Shown here piece by piece: positions 51,896-61,714 of a stretch of 64,000 bases of DNA; position 1 is the first letter of the stretch, and each line of letters begins with the position of its first letter. A program made the translations under genes and the position numbers. The notes beneath the pieces were generated by a model, which was given only the letters and a program-made list of their open reading frames with translations, searched no databases and had not been told where the DNA came from. The stretch is taken from assembly GCF_002949795.1 (NCBI RefSeq), contig NZ_CP026692.1, positions 5,006,545 through 5,070,544 of the forward strand, given 5' to 3'. Source of the DNA: Nostoc sp. 'Lobaria pulmonaria (5183) cyanobiont' (GTDB lineage Bacteria; Cyanobacteriota; Cyanobacteriia; Cyanobacteriales; Nostocaceae).

Positions 51896-54610
51896 TTACG
51901 AATTCCGCGCAGTGCTACTAGCCTTCAACTTTGGATAAGCAATCCGTTTGTGATGAAATTGCTGCCAAACATCCACAAATATCTGGGCAATTTGTGACAT
52001 TTCTTCCCGTTTTAGTCCTGAATCTACGAGTTGATTGTCTTGCCATTTGGCACGTAGAATATTATTTAGCATTGTTAAAGCTTGTTCGCTGGAAACATCT
52101 TTAAGCGATCGCTTCTCTCCCACAGATTTAGCTGATACTTGCAGCGATCGCAGCGCTGCTTCACAGGAATCTGCTAACATGACAATTCCGGTTTCTCGTG
52201 ATTGGGGAATTGGCCCATCGTAGCGAAAATCTGCGTCGTCTACAGTTAAACTTGGATCTGAGTGAGCCATTTGCTGGGCTTGGTGATGGAAATAAGCAAT
52301 CAGCATCGTTCCCTGATGTTCTGGAATAAAAGCTTGAATCGCCGTAGGTAAAAGGTGTTTACGCGCCATTACCAACCCTTCAGTTACGTGCTTTTTGATA
52401 ATTTCTGCACTCTTCCAAGGATCTTTAATCTCTGTATCGTGTTTATTCGGCCCGCCCATTTGATTTTCAATAAAGCCAAGAGGGTCGTGCATTTTGCCAA
52501 TATCGTGATATAATGTTCCAGCCCTGACTAGTTCAACATTGCATCCTAATTTTTTGGCAGCAGCTTCAGCAAGAGTGGCTACAAGCAGCGTATGTTGAAA
52601 AGTTCCCGGAGTTTCAGTAGCGAGTCGTTTTAATAAAGGGCGGTTAGGGTTCGCCAGTTCTGCTAGGCGAATTGGGGTAACTAAATCAAAAACTTTTTCT
52701 AGATAAGGACTCAAACCCAAGGCGATAACACTCCAGCCTAAGCCGGATAAAGCAAATAATCCCGCTTCTTGCAAGACAATATACCAGGTTGAACCAAATA
52801 CTTGACCAATTAAGATTTTAACTAGAAGGTAAATGCCACCCTGAGTTAAGGCGATCGCAACGCCTAGTAATGCCAACTCTTCACGCGATCGCAATCGTTG
52901 GGCAATGTAACTACCTAATATTCCTCCTCCTACACCAGCTAAAAGCGCAGCCTTGCTCATATCCAAGCTAATGCCTAATATCGGCCACAGCAGGCCGACA
53001 ACTGTCAACCCCAAAGTCGGGCCGTAAAAGCTTCCCAACAATAAACCAAGGGCGCTCCAGGTGGTATAGGGCAATCCGATTACGATTACTCCTGGCACAC
53101 TCAGAGTTAGCAATAACACTAATAGGCGATCGCGTTGTCGCAATTCATAATCAATATGGCGTTCTACCCAGACAAAAATGCCAATAGCGATCGCAATAAT
53201 GCCTCCTAACTTTACCAACTCCTGCCACTTTATCTCCCGGCGAATCAGGTGATAATGCTCCAGTACCTCAAAGTTCCATGCAGTAATCTGCTCTCCTTTT
53301 TTGACAATCACCTCACCATGCCGTACCTTCACCATCGCACGTGGCACATCAGCCGCAGCCTTTTGAGCGTTTTGTCTGGTTTGTTCTTCATCTTTTTGCA
53401 GATTCGGCTTGAGTACAGCTAACAACAGATTCTTTGCCAATGTTTCAGCGGATTCTGGTACAAAGGTCTGTAATTGTAAACTCACCGCATCTTGTAAGAT
53501 GTTTTTTGGCAGTCCCTGTGGAATGCCTTGGGTGAGAATCCTCTCTATACTTTGATGGATTCCTATTTGTGTTTTTTCCCATTCCACATCTGATAAATCC
53601 AAAAGGAGAGATTCTTCATATACTGCTGCTGGGCTAACAGTCTCTAACTGTAAAAGCTTAGTAGTAGCTTGGGTATATCTTTGACGTGTTTGGGAAATTT
53701 GGGCAATCAGCAAGGACAAGCTTTTCTCAGAAGTTTTGAAATGGAAAGATTCTAGTTCTGCTTCTGCTTGAGTAAAGTCAGTATTTTGAGAAAAATCAAC
53801 TGGTTCTGTCTTTTCTGGACTCTGGGAATCAGATTTGGGTGGTATTGTATGCGGCTGGCGTTTCTGATTGGGTGCAGCGATGGATGATGGAGGGGATGAA
53901 GCGGTAGTTTGTCTTATTGCTTTCTTCGGCTGATTTTTATTATTTTCTACAGCTGCTAGTAGTGCTTGCCATTCTAAATCAGGACAAGAGCGCAGGTAAC
54001 GTTGGGTAGAGATGGATAAAACGACAGGATCAAAAAAAGGAAAAGCTCCAGCAACGGCGCGAATTTCATTGCCATCATCTAGAAGTTGTTGCAAATTTTC
54101 GTTAATTTGCTGGTTCATTTGCGCATCAAGCATCAACACTTGTAAGGAGCTTTGACTGACGGCTTTGCGCTCGGCTTCTGTTTTTTTCTGATCTTCGATG
54201 CTAGCTGTGTAAGGCGCTGTAATCGTTTGGGGCGCGGGATGTCCGACTTGGAGTTGAGTCTGATTGTATAATTTATGCCCAGTAATACCTGTGAGAGATA
54301 CTACAGCGATCGCCAAAATCACCGAGTAACGCTGTTTATATGCCCAATCTAAAGGGACTGCATAAATGCTACTCTTAGTTTTAACCGATTTTGCCTTTGA
54401 CCTTAGCGCTCTTTCTTGTTTTTGGCGTTTGCTTTTCTCATTAGTTTTTGATAAAAACAGGAATACATTCTTGAGCATAGTCCTTAGAAGTTCCCTTCTA
54501 TGGATTTTACCTTTGGGACTTCTCATTAACTTTCCCTTTCGGCGTAGTGTTTTGTACTGTCGCCGCCAGTGAGTCAATTGCTGGTTCAAGAACTGCAAAA
54601 ATTTATGCAT
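51896..54610 (-). CDS. 7TM-HD family membrane phosphohydrolase (PgpH type)
   Basis: About 904 residues. A basic cytoplasmic N-terminus leads to one membrane helix (YSVILAIAVVSLTGITG). A long extracytoplasmic region with two low-complexity linkers follows. Seven membrane helices then lie between about residues 490 and 690. The C-terminal HD domain has FQHTLLVATLAEAAAKKLGC, AGTLYHDIGKMHDP, NKHD and IPEHQGTMLIAYFHHQA. In Listeria, PgpH of this type degrades c-di-AMP, which is the likely activity here. The start is uncertain: ATG at 54610 (MHKFLQFLNQ), 54616 or 54667 are all in frame. Confidence 0.92.
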   Translation of the reverse strand: MHKFLQFLNQQLTHWRRQYKTLRRKGKLMRSPKGKIHRRELLRTMLKNVFLFLSKTNEKSKRQKQERALRSKAKSVKTKSSIYAVPLDWAYKQRYSVILAIAVVSLTGITGHKLYNQTQLQVGHPAPQTITAPYTASIEDQKKTEAERKAVSQSSLQVLMLDAQMNQQINENLQQLLDDGNEIRAVAGAFPFFDPVVLSISTQRYLRSCPDLEWQALLAAVENNKNQPKKAIRQTTASSPPSSIAAPNQKRQPHTIPPKSDSQSPEKTEPVDFSQNTDFTQAEAELESFHFKTSEKSLSLLIAQISQTRQRYTQATTKLLQLETVSPAAVYEESLLLDLSDVEWEKTQIGIHQSIERILTQGIPQGLPKNILQDAVSLQLQTFVPESAETLAKNLLLAVLKPNLQKDEEQTRQNAQKAAADVPRAMVKVRHGEVIVKKGEQITAWNFEVLEHYHLIRREIKWQELVKLGGIIAIAIGIFVWVERHIDYELRQRDRLLVLLLTLSVPGVIVIGLPYTTWSALGLLLGSFYGPTLGLTVVGLLWPILGISLDMSKAALLAGVGGGILGSYIAQRLRSREELALLGVAIALTQGGIYLLVKILIGQVFGSTWYIVLQEAGLFALSGLGWSVIALGLSPYLEKVFDLVTPIRLAELANPNRPLLKRLATETPGTFQHTLLVATLAEAAAKKLGCNVELVRAGTLYHDIGKMHDPLGFIENQMGGPNKHDTEIKDPWKSAEIIKKHVTEGLVMARKHLLPTAIQAFIPEHQGTMLIAYFHHQAQQMAHSDPSLTVDDADFRYDGPIPQSRETGIVMLADSCEAALRSLQVSAKSVGEKRSLKDVSSEQALTMLNNILRAKWQDNQLVDSGLKREEMSQIAQIFVDVWQQFHHKRIAYPKLKASSTARNS

Positions 54611-54851
54611 TTTCATTATCTCTGCCTGCAATTGCCAACTTTGATAGCTCAAAAAAAAGACAATCATCAGGAAAGTTTAATCTGCGGCTGCTGCAACTCG
54701 GTGGCGGAGGCTTTTTATGTTACTGATTTGCCACAATAGCTAGCTACAGAATCAGTCCAAGGGTTTGCGGAAAAATTTTATTTAGTATATGAGATTAATA
54801 CACTGTTGCGGAAGTTTGCCTACCTTTAACCCCTTATCTGATTAATTAAGA

Positions 54852-55796
54852 TTAACGCGATCGAATAACGCGAGGAGCTGCGTAAACTGAAAGCGGAGCC
54901 ACCTCACATCCCTCCTCTGTTAACTCCCATGAATCTAAGGTAAGATTATACACTCCTGACCATACCGCTACAAATGCATCGGTCAATTCTAACATTTGGG
55001 AAAAGCTAGTTAGTCCCCATGCTGAAGAATTCCTCTGCAAGAGCAGGACTTGCCAATTGACAGGAATTCCGCCTGTACCGTTATATGCTCCCGATAAAGC
55101 ACCAGTAATTGCACCTGTAGCCTGCGATCTTAGAGGCGTAGCATCTTGCACTTGAGAATTGCCATTGTGAGTAGCCTGCAAAACTGTAAGGCGAAAGTCC
55201 TCTAAAGTACTCAAAAAGCAGTAGAATGCCATAGCAATAGTGTTACTGAGTTTTTCTTCCTTAGCAAACTCAGCTTGTGTCGTTGATAATCCAGCCCCTT
55301 GCTCTAATAAATTCTGGACTCTTAATAATTTTTTTGGTATTGATGTCGGTGTTTCTCCGATAAAAGAAATTGTTTGTGGGATAAGAGTTAGAGGGTTGAG
55401 TTTTTCAGTTAGGGCAAGAGCGATCGCATATCCTACTGCTAGTGTTCCATCCCTGACTACTGGGTCATCTTCCCAGATTTTCAGCACACGCAGCAAGTTT
55501 TGTCGGAGCTTAATTGGATTTTCGTGAAAAAAGAGTGCTACAGGTAATGTGGCAATAATTACTTTTATCGAGATGTGATCAGTTGCTATTAAATGAGGAG
55601 ATTCTTCTTGCTGACGCTCTATCCAATCATCTAAATCTAATCTACCCAAGGCAATCAAACTCTGGATACCCAGAACCGCCATTCTCCCTAAATCTAGGTA
55701 ACTCTCAAACTGTACTTTACCATCAGAAGCTAAACTCCCCCCCAGTAATGCTCCGAGTAAAGTTCCTTTAAACCGACTTATAGGAGAGTAACGCAT
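54852..55796 (-). CDS. ADP-ribosylglycohydrolase-like protein lacking the metal-binding Asp motifs
   Basis: A 314-residue protein. The N-terminal FKGTLLGALLGGSLA and the C-terminal GAITGALSGAYNGTGGIPVN follow the ARH/DraG pattern, as does VRDGTLAVGYAIALAL. The acidic pairs that bind the two Mg ions in active ADP-ribosylglycohydrolases (D-D-T and D-x-D-T types) are not evident: the position near the second motif reads LELTDAFVAVWSGV. It may be a non-catalytic or altered member. Cyanobacteria often carry such relatives. It is monocistronic, next to aroQ. Confidence 0.75.
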   Translation of the reverse strand: MRYSPISRFKGTLLGALLGGSLASDGKVQFESYLDLGRMAVLGIQSLIALGRLDLDDWIERQQEESPHLIATDHISIKVIIATLPVALFFHENPIKLRQNLLRVLKIWEDDPVVRDGTLAVGYAIALALTEKLNPLTLIPQTISFIGETPTSIPKKLLRVQNLLEQGAGLSTTQAEFAKEEKLSNTIAMAFYCFLSTLEDFRLTVLQATHNGNSQVQDATPLRSQATGAITGALSGAYNGTGGIPVNWQVLLLQRNSSAWGLTSFSQMLELTDAFVAVWSGVYNLTLDSWELTEEGCEVAPLSVYAAPRVIRSR

Positions 55797-55882
55797 AAAT
55801 TATGTAGTTAAAAGTCAACAGTGAGGAGTTAATGAAATATTACTAATTCCTAACTTTACTACCAACTACCAATTTTTAACTT

Positions 55883-56347
55883 CTAACTCTTAACTCTTAA
55901 ATGCTCTATCAAAGCTTGTAAGCCCAATAAGTAACTTTGAACGCCAAAACCACTTATTTGCCCGATCGCAACTGGGGCGATGTACGAATGATGGCGAAAT
56001 TCTTCCCGGCGGTAAATATTACTCAGATGTACTTCCACTGTGGGCAAATTAACAGCAGCGATCGCATCTCGCAAGGCCACACTTGTGTGGGTGTACGCTC
56101 CTGCATTAATCAGAATTCCCTGATGTTGCCCTAACGCACCATGAATAGTATCTACCAAAATTCCTTCATGATTTGACTGCAAAGGAAAAACTTTCGCCTG
56201 TAATTTGAATGCTTCTTCTTCTAACAGGCGGTTAATTTCAGCTAGTGTCAAGGAACCATAAATTCCTGGTTCTCGCTGTCCTAGCAAATTTAAGTTTGGC
56301 CCATGCAGTGCCAGAATACTTAAGGGCTGAAACGCCGAATTTACCAC
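55883..56347 (-). CDS. aroQ: 3-dehydroquinate dehydratase, type II
   Basis: A 154-residue enzyme of the shikimate pathway that converts 3-dehydroquinate to 3-dehydroshikimate. It has LHGPNLNLLGQREPGIYG with the catalytic Arg/Tyr (R-x-P-x-x-Y-G), LQSNHEGILVDTIH, ILINAGAYTHTSVALRDA, EVHLSNIYRREEFRHHSYIA and GFGVQSYLLGLQAL. The start is GTG at 56347 (VNSAFQPLSILALHG). The stop of a 46-residue gene lies 7 bases upstream, so the two are probably co-translated. Confidence 0.96.
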   Translation of the reverse strand: MVNSAFQPLSILALHGPNLNLLGQREPGIYGSLTLAEINRLLEEEAFKLQAKVFPLQSNHEGILVDTIHGALGQHQGILINAGAYTHTSVALRDAIAAVNLPTVEVHLSNIYRREEFRHHSYIAPVAIGQISGFGVQSYLLGLQALIEHLRVKS

Positions 56348-56354
56348 TGTGGGG

Positions 56355-56495
56355 TTAGTGGCGACGGCGCGAGCGATCGTTCACAGGAATCGGAATCAGT
56401 TCCGGTTCCGGTTCAGCCTCTGGCCCTAATAGGCTTTCGATTAGCCTACGAGCTAATTCCTTAAGCTTTTCCAGCACCTTTTCTATATAGTCCAT
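56355..56495 (-). CDS. 46-residue helical protein just ahead of aroQ
   Basis: The protein begins MDYIEKVLEKLKELARRLIE, an amphipathic helix with heptad Leu/Ile, and goes on to LLGPEAEPEPELIPIPVNDR and a basic end. AGGAG lies about 10 bases before the ATG. It ends 7 bases before the aroQ GTG. The codon pattern and strong ribosome binding site suggest a real gene. It has no family I recognise. The helix could bind a membrane surface or a partner protein. Confidence 0.65.
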   Translation of the reverse strand: MDYIEKVLEKLKELARRLIESLLGPEAEPEPELIPIPVNDRSRRRH

Positions 56496-57101
56496 GAACT
56501 GACCGCTCCTGAGATACTACCTCAATTTTTGATTAACAGGTACGCAGAAAATAACATACTTTCGCACCTCTGGCTTCCAATCGGGCTGATACACAATCCC
56601 GCATTTGGGACATAAGCCACTTCTAAAATTTAGCGTTGTGTTTTCCCTTACTTTTTAGAGTATCACACTTGAACCTACTGAACTGTATCCTATCAAGGAT
56701 GGATATCAAGGGTCAAGAGTTAAAAATCGCACTTTAGATAGACTATTGAGTAGGAATTTTAGATTTTAGATTTTGGATTAAGAGAATTTTAGGGTTCATA
56801 CCTCGTCCATTATGGGCGAAATAAATCTAAAAGACGCTCCTTCGTCGCTAACGCTAGCGTAAATCTAAAATCCAAAATTAGCTGACTTGTCACTAAGTAG
56901 GTAGGCGTAATTAAACATAAGATCAAACCTCACCCTCAATCCCTCTCCTTAGCAAGGAGAGGGAAGCCGGAGGCAGGGTGGGTTTTATATTTAATTTGAC
57001 TTACTTACTTAGTACATCGCGGCGGAAATAAACATACCATTCCAAATGAAGGAAAAGCCCGGAATACAATTCTTTTGACTTTTGACTTTTGCGCAGCGGT
57101 A
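56496..57101. other. Gene-free stretch between aroQ leader gene and topA
   Basis: 606 bases. It includes a TTTAGATTTTAGATTTTGG repeat and its inverse (about 56757-56876), a perfect hairpin CCCTCTCCTT/AAGGAGAGGG at 56941-56963 and an outer CAGGGTGGG partner. The hairpin may serve as the terminator of topA (minus strand), which ends at 57102. No gene was recognised. Confidence 0.45.
56941..56963. repeat. 10-bp-stem hairpin, part of a dispersed repeat
   Basis: CCCTCTCCTT, AGC loop, AAGGAGAGGG. Similar CTCTCC/GGAGAG hairpins occur at 26606-26633 and 62503-62525. On the minus strand it lies about 140 bases past the topA stop. Confidence 0.65.
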
Positions 57102-59753
57102 CTAGCCTTCTGTGACCTTTTTCTTTGCAGCGGTTGTTGATGATTTAGCAGTTGACTTAGATTTGGAACTCGTTGATTTACTCGTTTTGCGAGTCGATTT
57201 CCCGGTCGATGTCTTAGCTGCCAACAAGTTCAGCGCCGCCGCCAGGGTTACATCTTCTACCGTTTGACCTTCTGGGATACTTACATTAGTTTTGCCATAC
57301 TTGATGTAAGGACCATAGGGGCCATCGTAGATGTTAATTGTTTCCCCGTCCTCTGGATGCGTACCCAATTCGCGTAAGGCTGCTTTAGACTTGCTGTTGG
57401 TGGAACTGCGTCCCTTTTTTGGTTCTGATAACAATTCCAATGCACGTTCTAAGCTAATTGTCAACACATTGTCAGCAGCTTTCAGGGAGCGGTAGTCTTT
57501 CCCCTCCTTACCCTGGTCATGAACCACATAAGGGCCAAAGCGTCCCAAACTTGCTTGAATTTTGCCGCCAGTAACTGGATGAACCCCTAACGTCCGGGGT
57601 AGTGCCAACAGACCAACAGCCATTTCCAGGGTAACGGTTTCTGGGGTGACACCTTTGAGTAGGGAGGCTTGTTTCGGTTTGGGATTTTCTTCGGTTTTGT
57701 CACCCAATTGGACATAAGGCCCGTAAGCACCAATTTTCACATAAATTGGTTCGCCAGTTTCGGGATGGCGACCTACTTGATCAGGTCCTGTAATTTTTTG
57801 CCGCAGCAATACTTCCACCTGTTTGGGGTCGAGGTCAGCTGGTGTCAGGTCTTTGGGAATTGAGGCGGTGATAACTCCCTCACCATTTTCGACTTCAATA
57901 TAAGGGCCATATTTACCAATGCGGACTTTGGCATCTAGATTTTCCAGTTCTACAGTCCTAGCTTTGGTGGCATCAATTTGACTTTCCTGCTCTTTTACCA
58001 GCGTTTCCAGTCCTTTTTCTCCTAAATAAAATTGCTGCAAGTAGGGTAGCCATTTCGCTTCACCTGTGGCAATGTCATCGAGAGTTTGCTCCATCTTCGA
58101 GGTGAAACTAGGATCGACGATGTCCGGGAAATGTTTCTCCAGCAAGTCGGTGACGGCAAAAGCAGTGAAGGTGGGAATGAGAGCGTTAGTCACCAAATGG
58201 GCATAACCCTTGTCGATGATTGTGCCAATGATGCTGGCGTATGTACTGGGACGACCGATACCTTCGCTTTCTAAGGTTTTCACTAAAGAAGCTTCGGTGT
58301 ACCTAGCTGGCGGTTGAGTTTCGTGCCCAACGGCTTCTAGCTCTGTACAATTTGGACGATCTCCCACTTTTAGATTCGGCAAAATTACTTCCTGGTCTTC
58401 CAGTGCTGCTTCCGGGTCGTCTGAGCCTTCAACGTATGCACGTAAGTATCCTGGAAAGTCAATCCGTTTGCCAGAAGAACGAAATCCAGCGTCCTCGACT
58501 TGCAATTGCACGGTAATTTGAGTTTGGCGGGAATCAGCCATTTGACAGGCGACAGTCCGCTTCCAAATCAAATCGTAGACAGCAAGTTCCCGACCACCCA
58601 AACCAGTTTCTTGGGGAGTACGGAAGCTGCTACCTGCTGGACGAATTGCTTCGTGCGCCTCTTGTGCGCCTTTGGATTTGGTGGTGTATTGCCGGGGTTG
58701 GGGACTGAGGTATTGTTGACCGTAAAGCTTTTCTACACAACTCCGAGCAGCTGCGATCGCTTGATCTGACAAATGTACCGAATCTGTCCGCATATAGGTA
58801 ATATACCCCTGCTCGTACAAATTCTGGGCAACGCGCATGGTGTCACGGGCTGAGAGGCGCAGTTTCCGGTTAGATTCTTGTTGCAACGTCGAGGTGGTGA
58901 ACGGTGGCGACGGTTTGCGCGTCACTGGGCGTTCTTCGATGTCGTTAACATTCCAGGTTTTTCCAGTTAGGCGTTCCTTGAGCGCTACCGCTTGTTCTTC
59001 GTTGAGCAACAAGACATTGCGACCTGCGGTAATTTGTCCGGTTGTGGCGTCAAAATCACTACCATTAGCGATTTTGGTTCCTCCCAATGTTACTAATTGG
59101 GCACCAAAGGGGGTTTTTTCCTTTGATAAACTAGCTTTCAAATCCCAGTACGTACCCTCATGGAAGGCGCGGCGTTGGCGTTCCCTAGTGACTAAAAGCC
59201 GCACAGCTACAGATTGCACTCGCCCAGCAGATAATCCCCAGGCGATTTTTTTCCATAGCAGGGGAGACAGGGTATAGCCCACCAGTCGATCTAAAATCCG
59301 TCGGGTTTCTTGGGCACGAACCAACTGCTCATCAATATTGCGGCAGTTTTTCAGAGCTTTTTTAATCGCCTCTTGGGTTATTTCGTGAAACACCATCCGC
59401 TTAGTCGGAACTTTCGGCTTCAGTAGTTGGTATAAATGCCAACTAATGCTTTCACCTTCCCGGTCTTCGTCCGTTGCCAGAATCAGTTCATCTACATCCT
59501 TGAGGGCATCTTTGAGCTGGGTAACAATTTTCTTTTTGTCTTTCGGGACAACATATACCGGTTCAAAGTCGGCGTCCACATTTACCCCTAGCTGCGCCCA
59601 TGTTTCCCCCTTGACGGCAGCGGGAATTTCACTAGCCGATTGGGGTAGGTCACGCACATGACCCATAGACGCCTCCACCCGATAGCCTGATGGCAGGTAG
59701 TTGCGAATGGTACGAGCTTTGGTTGGAGATTCGACGATGACGAGAGTTGACAT
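57102..59753 (-). CDS. topA: DNA topoisomerase I
   Basis: An 883-residue type IA topoisomerase that relaxes negative supercoils. The Toprim domain has LVIVESPTKARTIRNYLP and TDEDREGESISWHL; the active-site Tyr is in GYITYMRTDSVHLS. The C-terminal half has four Topo_C repeats without zinc cysteines (KYGPYIEVENGE, AYGPYVQLGD, RFGPYVVHDQG, PYGPYIKYGK), typical of cyanobacteria. It ends in a Lys/Ser/Thr-rich tail that can contact DNA. The start ATG at 59753 begins STLVIVES, the family N-terminus. It is monocistronic. Confidence 0.96.
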   Translation of the reverse strand: MSTLVIVESPTKARTIRNYLPSGYRVEASMGHVRDLPQSASEIPAAVKGETWAQLGVNVDADFEPVYVVPKDKKKIVTQLKDALKDVDELILATDEDREGESISWHLYQLLKPKVPTKRMVFHEITQEAIKKALKNCRNIDEQLVRAQETRRILDRLVGYTLSPLLWKKIAWGLSAGRVQSVAVRLLVTRERQRRAFHEGTYWDLKASLSKEKTPFGAQLVTLGGTKIANGSDFDATTGQITAGRNVLLLNEEQAVALKERLTGKTWNVNDIEERPVTRKPSPPFTTSTLQQESNRKLRLSARDTMRVAQNLYEQGYITYMRTDSVHLSDQAIAAARSCVEKLYGQQYLSPQPRQYTTKSKGAQEAHEAIRPAGSSFRTPQETGLGGRELAVYDLIWKRTVACQMADSRQTQITVQLQVEDAGFRSSGKRIDFPGYLRAYVEGSDDPEAALEDQEVILPNLKVGDRPNCTELEAVGHETQPPARYTEASLVKTLESEGIGRPSTYASIIGTIIDKGYAHLVTNALIPTFTAFAVTDLLEKHFPDIVDPSFTSKMEQTLDDIATGEAKWLPYLQQFYLGEKGLETLVKEQESQIDATKARTVELENLDAKVRIGKYGPYIEVENGEGVITASIPKDLTPADLDPKQVEVLLRQKITGPDQVGRHPETGEPIYVKIGAYGPYVQLGDKTEENPKPKQASLLKGVTPETVTLEMAVGLLALPRTLGVHPVTGGKIQASLGRFGPYVVHDQGKEGKDYRSLKAADNVLTISLERALELLSEPKKGRSSTNSKSKAALRELGTHPEDGETINIYDGPYGPYIKYGKTNVSIPEGQTVEDVTLAAALNLLAAKTSTGKSTRKTSKSTSSKSKSTAKSSTTAAKKKVTEG

Positions 59754-60181
59754 GGAAATTTCAATAAAAAGAAGAGCTACTAAGCTAAACAGTCAAATTG
59801 AGGTAACTTTTGCAAATTGTCAAGATAAATGGTCACGCTTAGGGCGGTGATTTAATCCTCACATAAACTGCCTGCTTGGGAGAAAATGCGCTGAACTTAG
59901 GGCCCAGTCTTTCTCAGAGGATAGGGGAGGGAAACGCTGGGTGTGAATTTCCAGCTATTTCAATCTTTAACTTATCTAACGCATAATTGGCGACTACAGT
60001 TTTCAAAATACCCCGCAAGAAGTGTAATACGTCAACATCTTTTGTCAATGAGGGGACTGGGGACTAGAAAAAAGTTTTCTTAATACCCAATGCCCACTTT
60101 CATAAAGCTTGTGCCAAAATTAAACCAAACTTGAGAGCAAAATCGAAGTGGGGTTTGTACCCATGTCAGGAAAGCAAAACC
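59754..60181. other. Divergent region between topA and the small conserved gene
   Basis: 428 bases, including the topA promoter and AATACCCAATGCCC-type repeat sequence around 60081. No terminator, RNA or convincing ORF was found. Confidence 0.35.
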
Positions 60182-60475
60182 ATGCAACCAATTCGTCAGG
60201 GTGATGTTATTTTAGTGCCTGTGCAACAGGTTGAAGGACAAAAAATACCTCACTTAACTTTGGCAGAAGGCGAAGTTACTGGGCATAAGCATCGCATTAC
60301 TGAGGGAAACGCAGAATTATATGAGAAAGATAGCACACTTTATTTGCGTGTCTTTTCAGAGTCGGCATTGCTTGCCCATGAGGAGCATAAAGCTATTTCT
60401 ATTCCCCAAGGTGATTGGATGGTGAAAATTCAGCGGGAATATGAGCCTGAAGGTTGGCGTTATGTCGCTGATTGA
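60182..60475 (+). CDS. Small conserved protein paired with a DUF6745-like gene
   Basis: A 97-residue beta-rich protein. It begins MQPIRQGDVILVPVQQVEGQ and has LAEGEVTGHKHRITEGNAEL and HKAISIPQGDWMVKIQREYE. I start at the ATG at 60182 because an upstream in-frame ATG (60131) adds a non-conserved leader. It overlaps the next gene by 14 bases. From memory this pair recurs in cyanobacterial genomes. The function is unknown. The GHKH and HEEHKAI parts could bind a metal. Confidence 0.75.
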   Translation: MQPIRQGDVILVPVQQVEGQKIPHLTLAEGEVTGHKHRITEGNAELYEKDSTLYLRVFSESALLAHEEHKAISIPQGDWMVKIQREYEPEGWRYVAD

Positions 60476-61682
60476 AAAGTTAACGCCTGAGCAAGAGGCT
60501 TTGATTCCAGTTTATCGGGAAAAGTGGAGAGCGATCGCTCTTTCAACTGAGCGAATTGATCGTGAAAAAGCGGCGGAATCGGTAAAAGTTGTTTATGCTG
60601 CCTTTGGTGTTGAAGTACCTGAAATTGTTTTTTGTGATAGTCCGTATGCTGCTTTTAGTGAGATATTTCTGGATAAATTTGACCAATTAATACAAAAATT
60701 GGAATTTCCTATTATTAGTAGATTAAATAAATCATCTGTAAGCCGAATAAGAAAGCAAGAAAAAGTTTTTCAGCCTCTACCAGAACTCCTCGGTAAGCAA
60801 ATAGACTTTTTTCATGAAGTAATGAATTCACCAATATTTCAGACAATAGATACCAAAATATTATATAATTGTCTTTATTTGGAATTGGATAGTAATGGTT
60901 GGGATTACGGACATGGACTATTCTATACACATCTCCAACCTGAACTCATTACCAAAATATATGAAAAGTTACATCAACCTGGGACAAAACTACATAACCG
61001 GATTGGAAAGCGATTGTGGTTTTTTCTAAGAAAAAGTTTAGGTTCTCATATAGGGAACGTTTATTGGAAATCCTGGCAACCAGATAAAAATGCTACAGTA
61101 GCTAGTGTATATGATTTTTATTTTAAGGTTTTAAATTTTGATTATGATGTGAAAAAATTCCAGCACTTTCAATCATTGATTATAGAATGTGGCTGGATTT
61201 TTGGTTTTGAAAAAGTAGCAATTATCTGCGATCGCCCCCTTCACCTGCGCTTCGACAATCAAAATCGCCTCCACGCTGAAGGTGAACCCGCCATTGAATT
61301 TACTGATGGATATAGCCTCTACTCCTCTCACGGCGTAACTTTGCCTGAAAAATATGGTAAAATCCACCCGCAGCAATGGCAATCTCAATGGCTTTTAACA
61401 GAAGAAAACGCCGAACTACGGCGAGTGTTAATTCAGGGTATTGGTTACGCTAGAATTTGCCAAGAATTACAAGCAATTGAATTAGATAATTGGCAAGAAT
61501 ATACACTATTAAAAATTGATAACAATGTGGATATCGAGCCGATTTATTTATTAAAAATGACTTGCCCTAGCACAAGCTTTATTCATGCCTTGCGAGTTCC
61601 ACCAAGTATGAACTCAGCGCGTGAAGCGATTCGCTGGGTTAATTGGGGAGTAGATTCAGAGGAATTTGGTGTGCAAACTTAA
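60462..61682 (+). CDS. DUF6745-like protein
   Basis: A 406-residue soluble protein. The N-terminus (LTPEQEALIPVYREKWRAIA, LSTERIDREKAAESVK) and CDSPYAAF match from memory a family common in cyanobacteria and actinobacteria (DUF6745). A middle helical region is Asn/Lys-rich and more variable. The C-terminus has GFEKVAIICDRPLHLRFDNQ, IEFTDGYSLYSSHGVTLPEK and TCPSTSFIHALRVPPSMNSA. No catalytic motif is recognised. The start at 60462 overlaps the small gene upstream by 14 bases; an ATG at 60441 is also in frame. Confidence 0.75.
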   Translation: MSLIEKLTPEQEALIPVYREKWRAIALSTERIDREKAAESVKVVYAAFGVEVPEIVFCDSPYAAFSEIFLDKFDQLIQKLEFPIISRLNKSSVSRIRKQEKVFQPLPELLGKQIDFFHEVMNSPIFQTIDTKILYNCLYLELDSNGWDYGHGLFYTHLQPELITKIYEKLHQPGTKLHNRIGKRLWFFLRKSLGSHIGNVYWKSWQPDKNATVASVYDFYFKVLNFDYDVKKFQHFQSLIIECGWIFGFEKVAIICDRPLHLRFDNQNRLHAEGEPAIEFTDGYSLYSSHGVTLPEKYGKIHPQQWQSQWLLTEENAELRRVLIQGIGYARICQELQAIELDNWQEYTLLKIDNNVDIEPIYLLKMTCPSTSFIHALRVPPSMNSAREAIRWVNWGVDSEEFGVQT

Positions 61683-61714
61683 TTGCTTAAGAGACTTTCC
61701 CCATTTATAACGGG

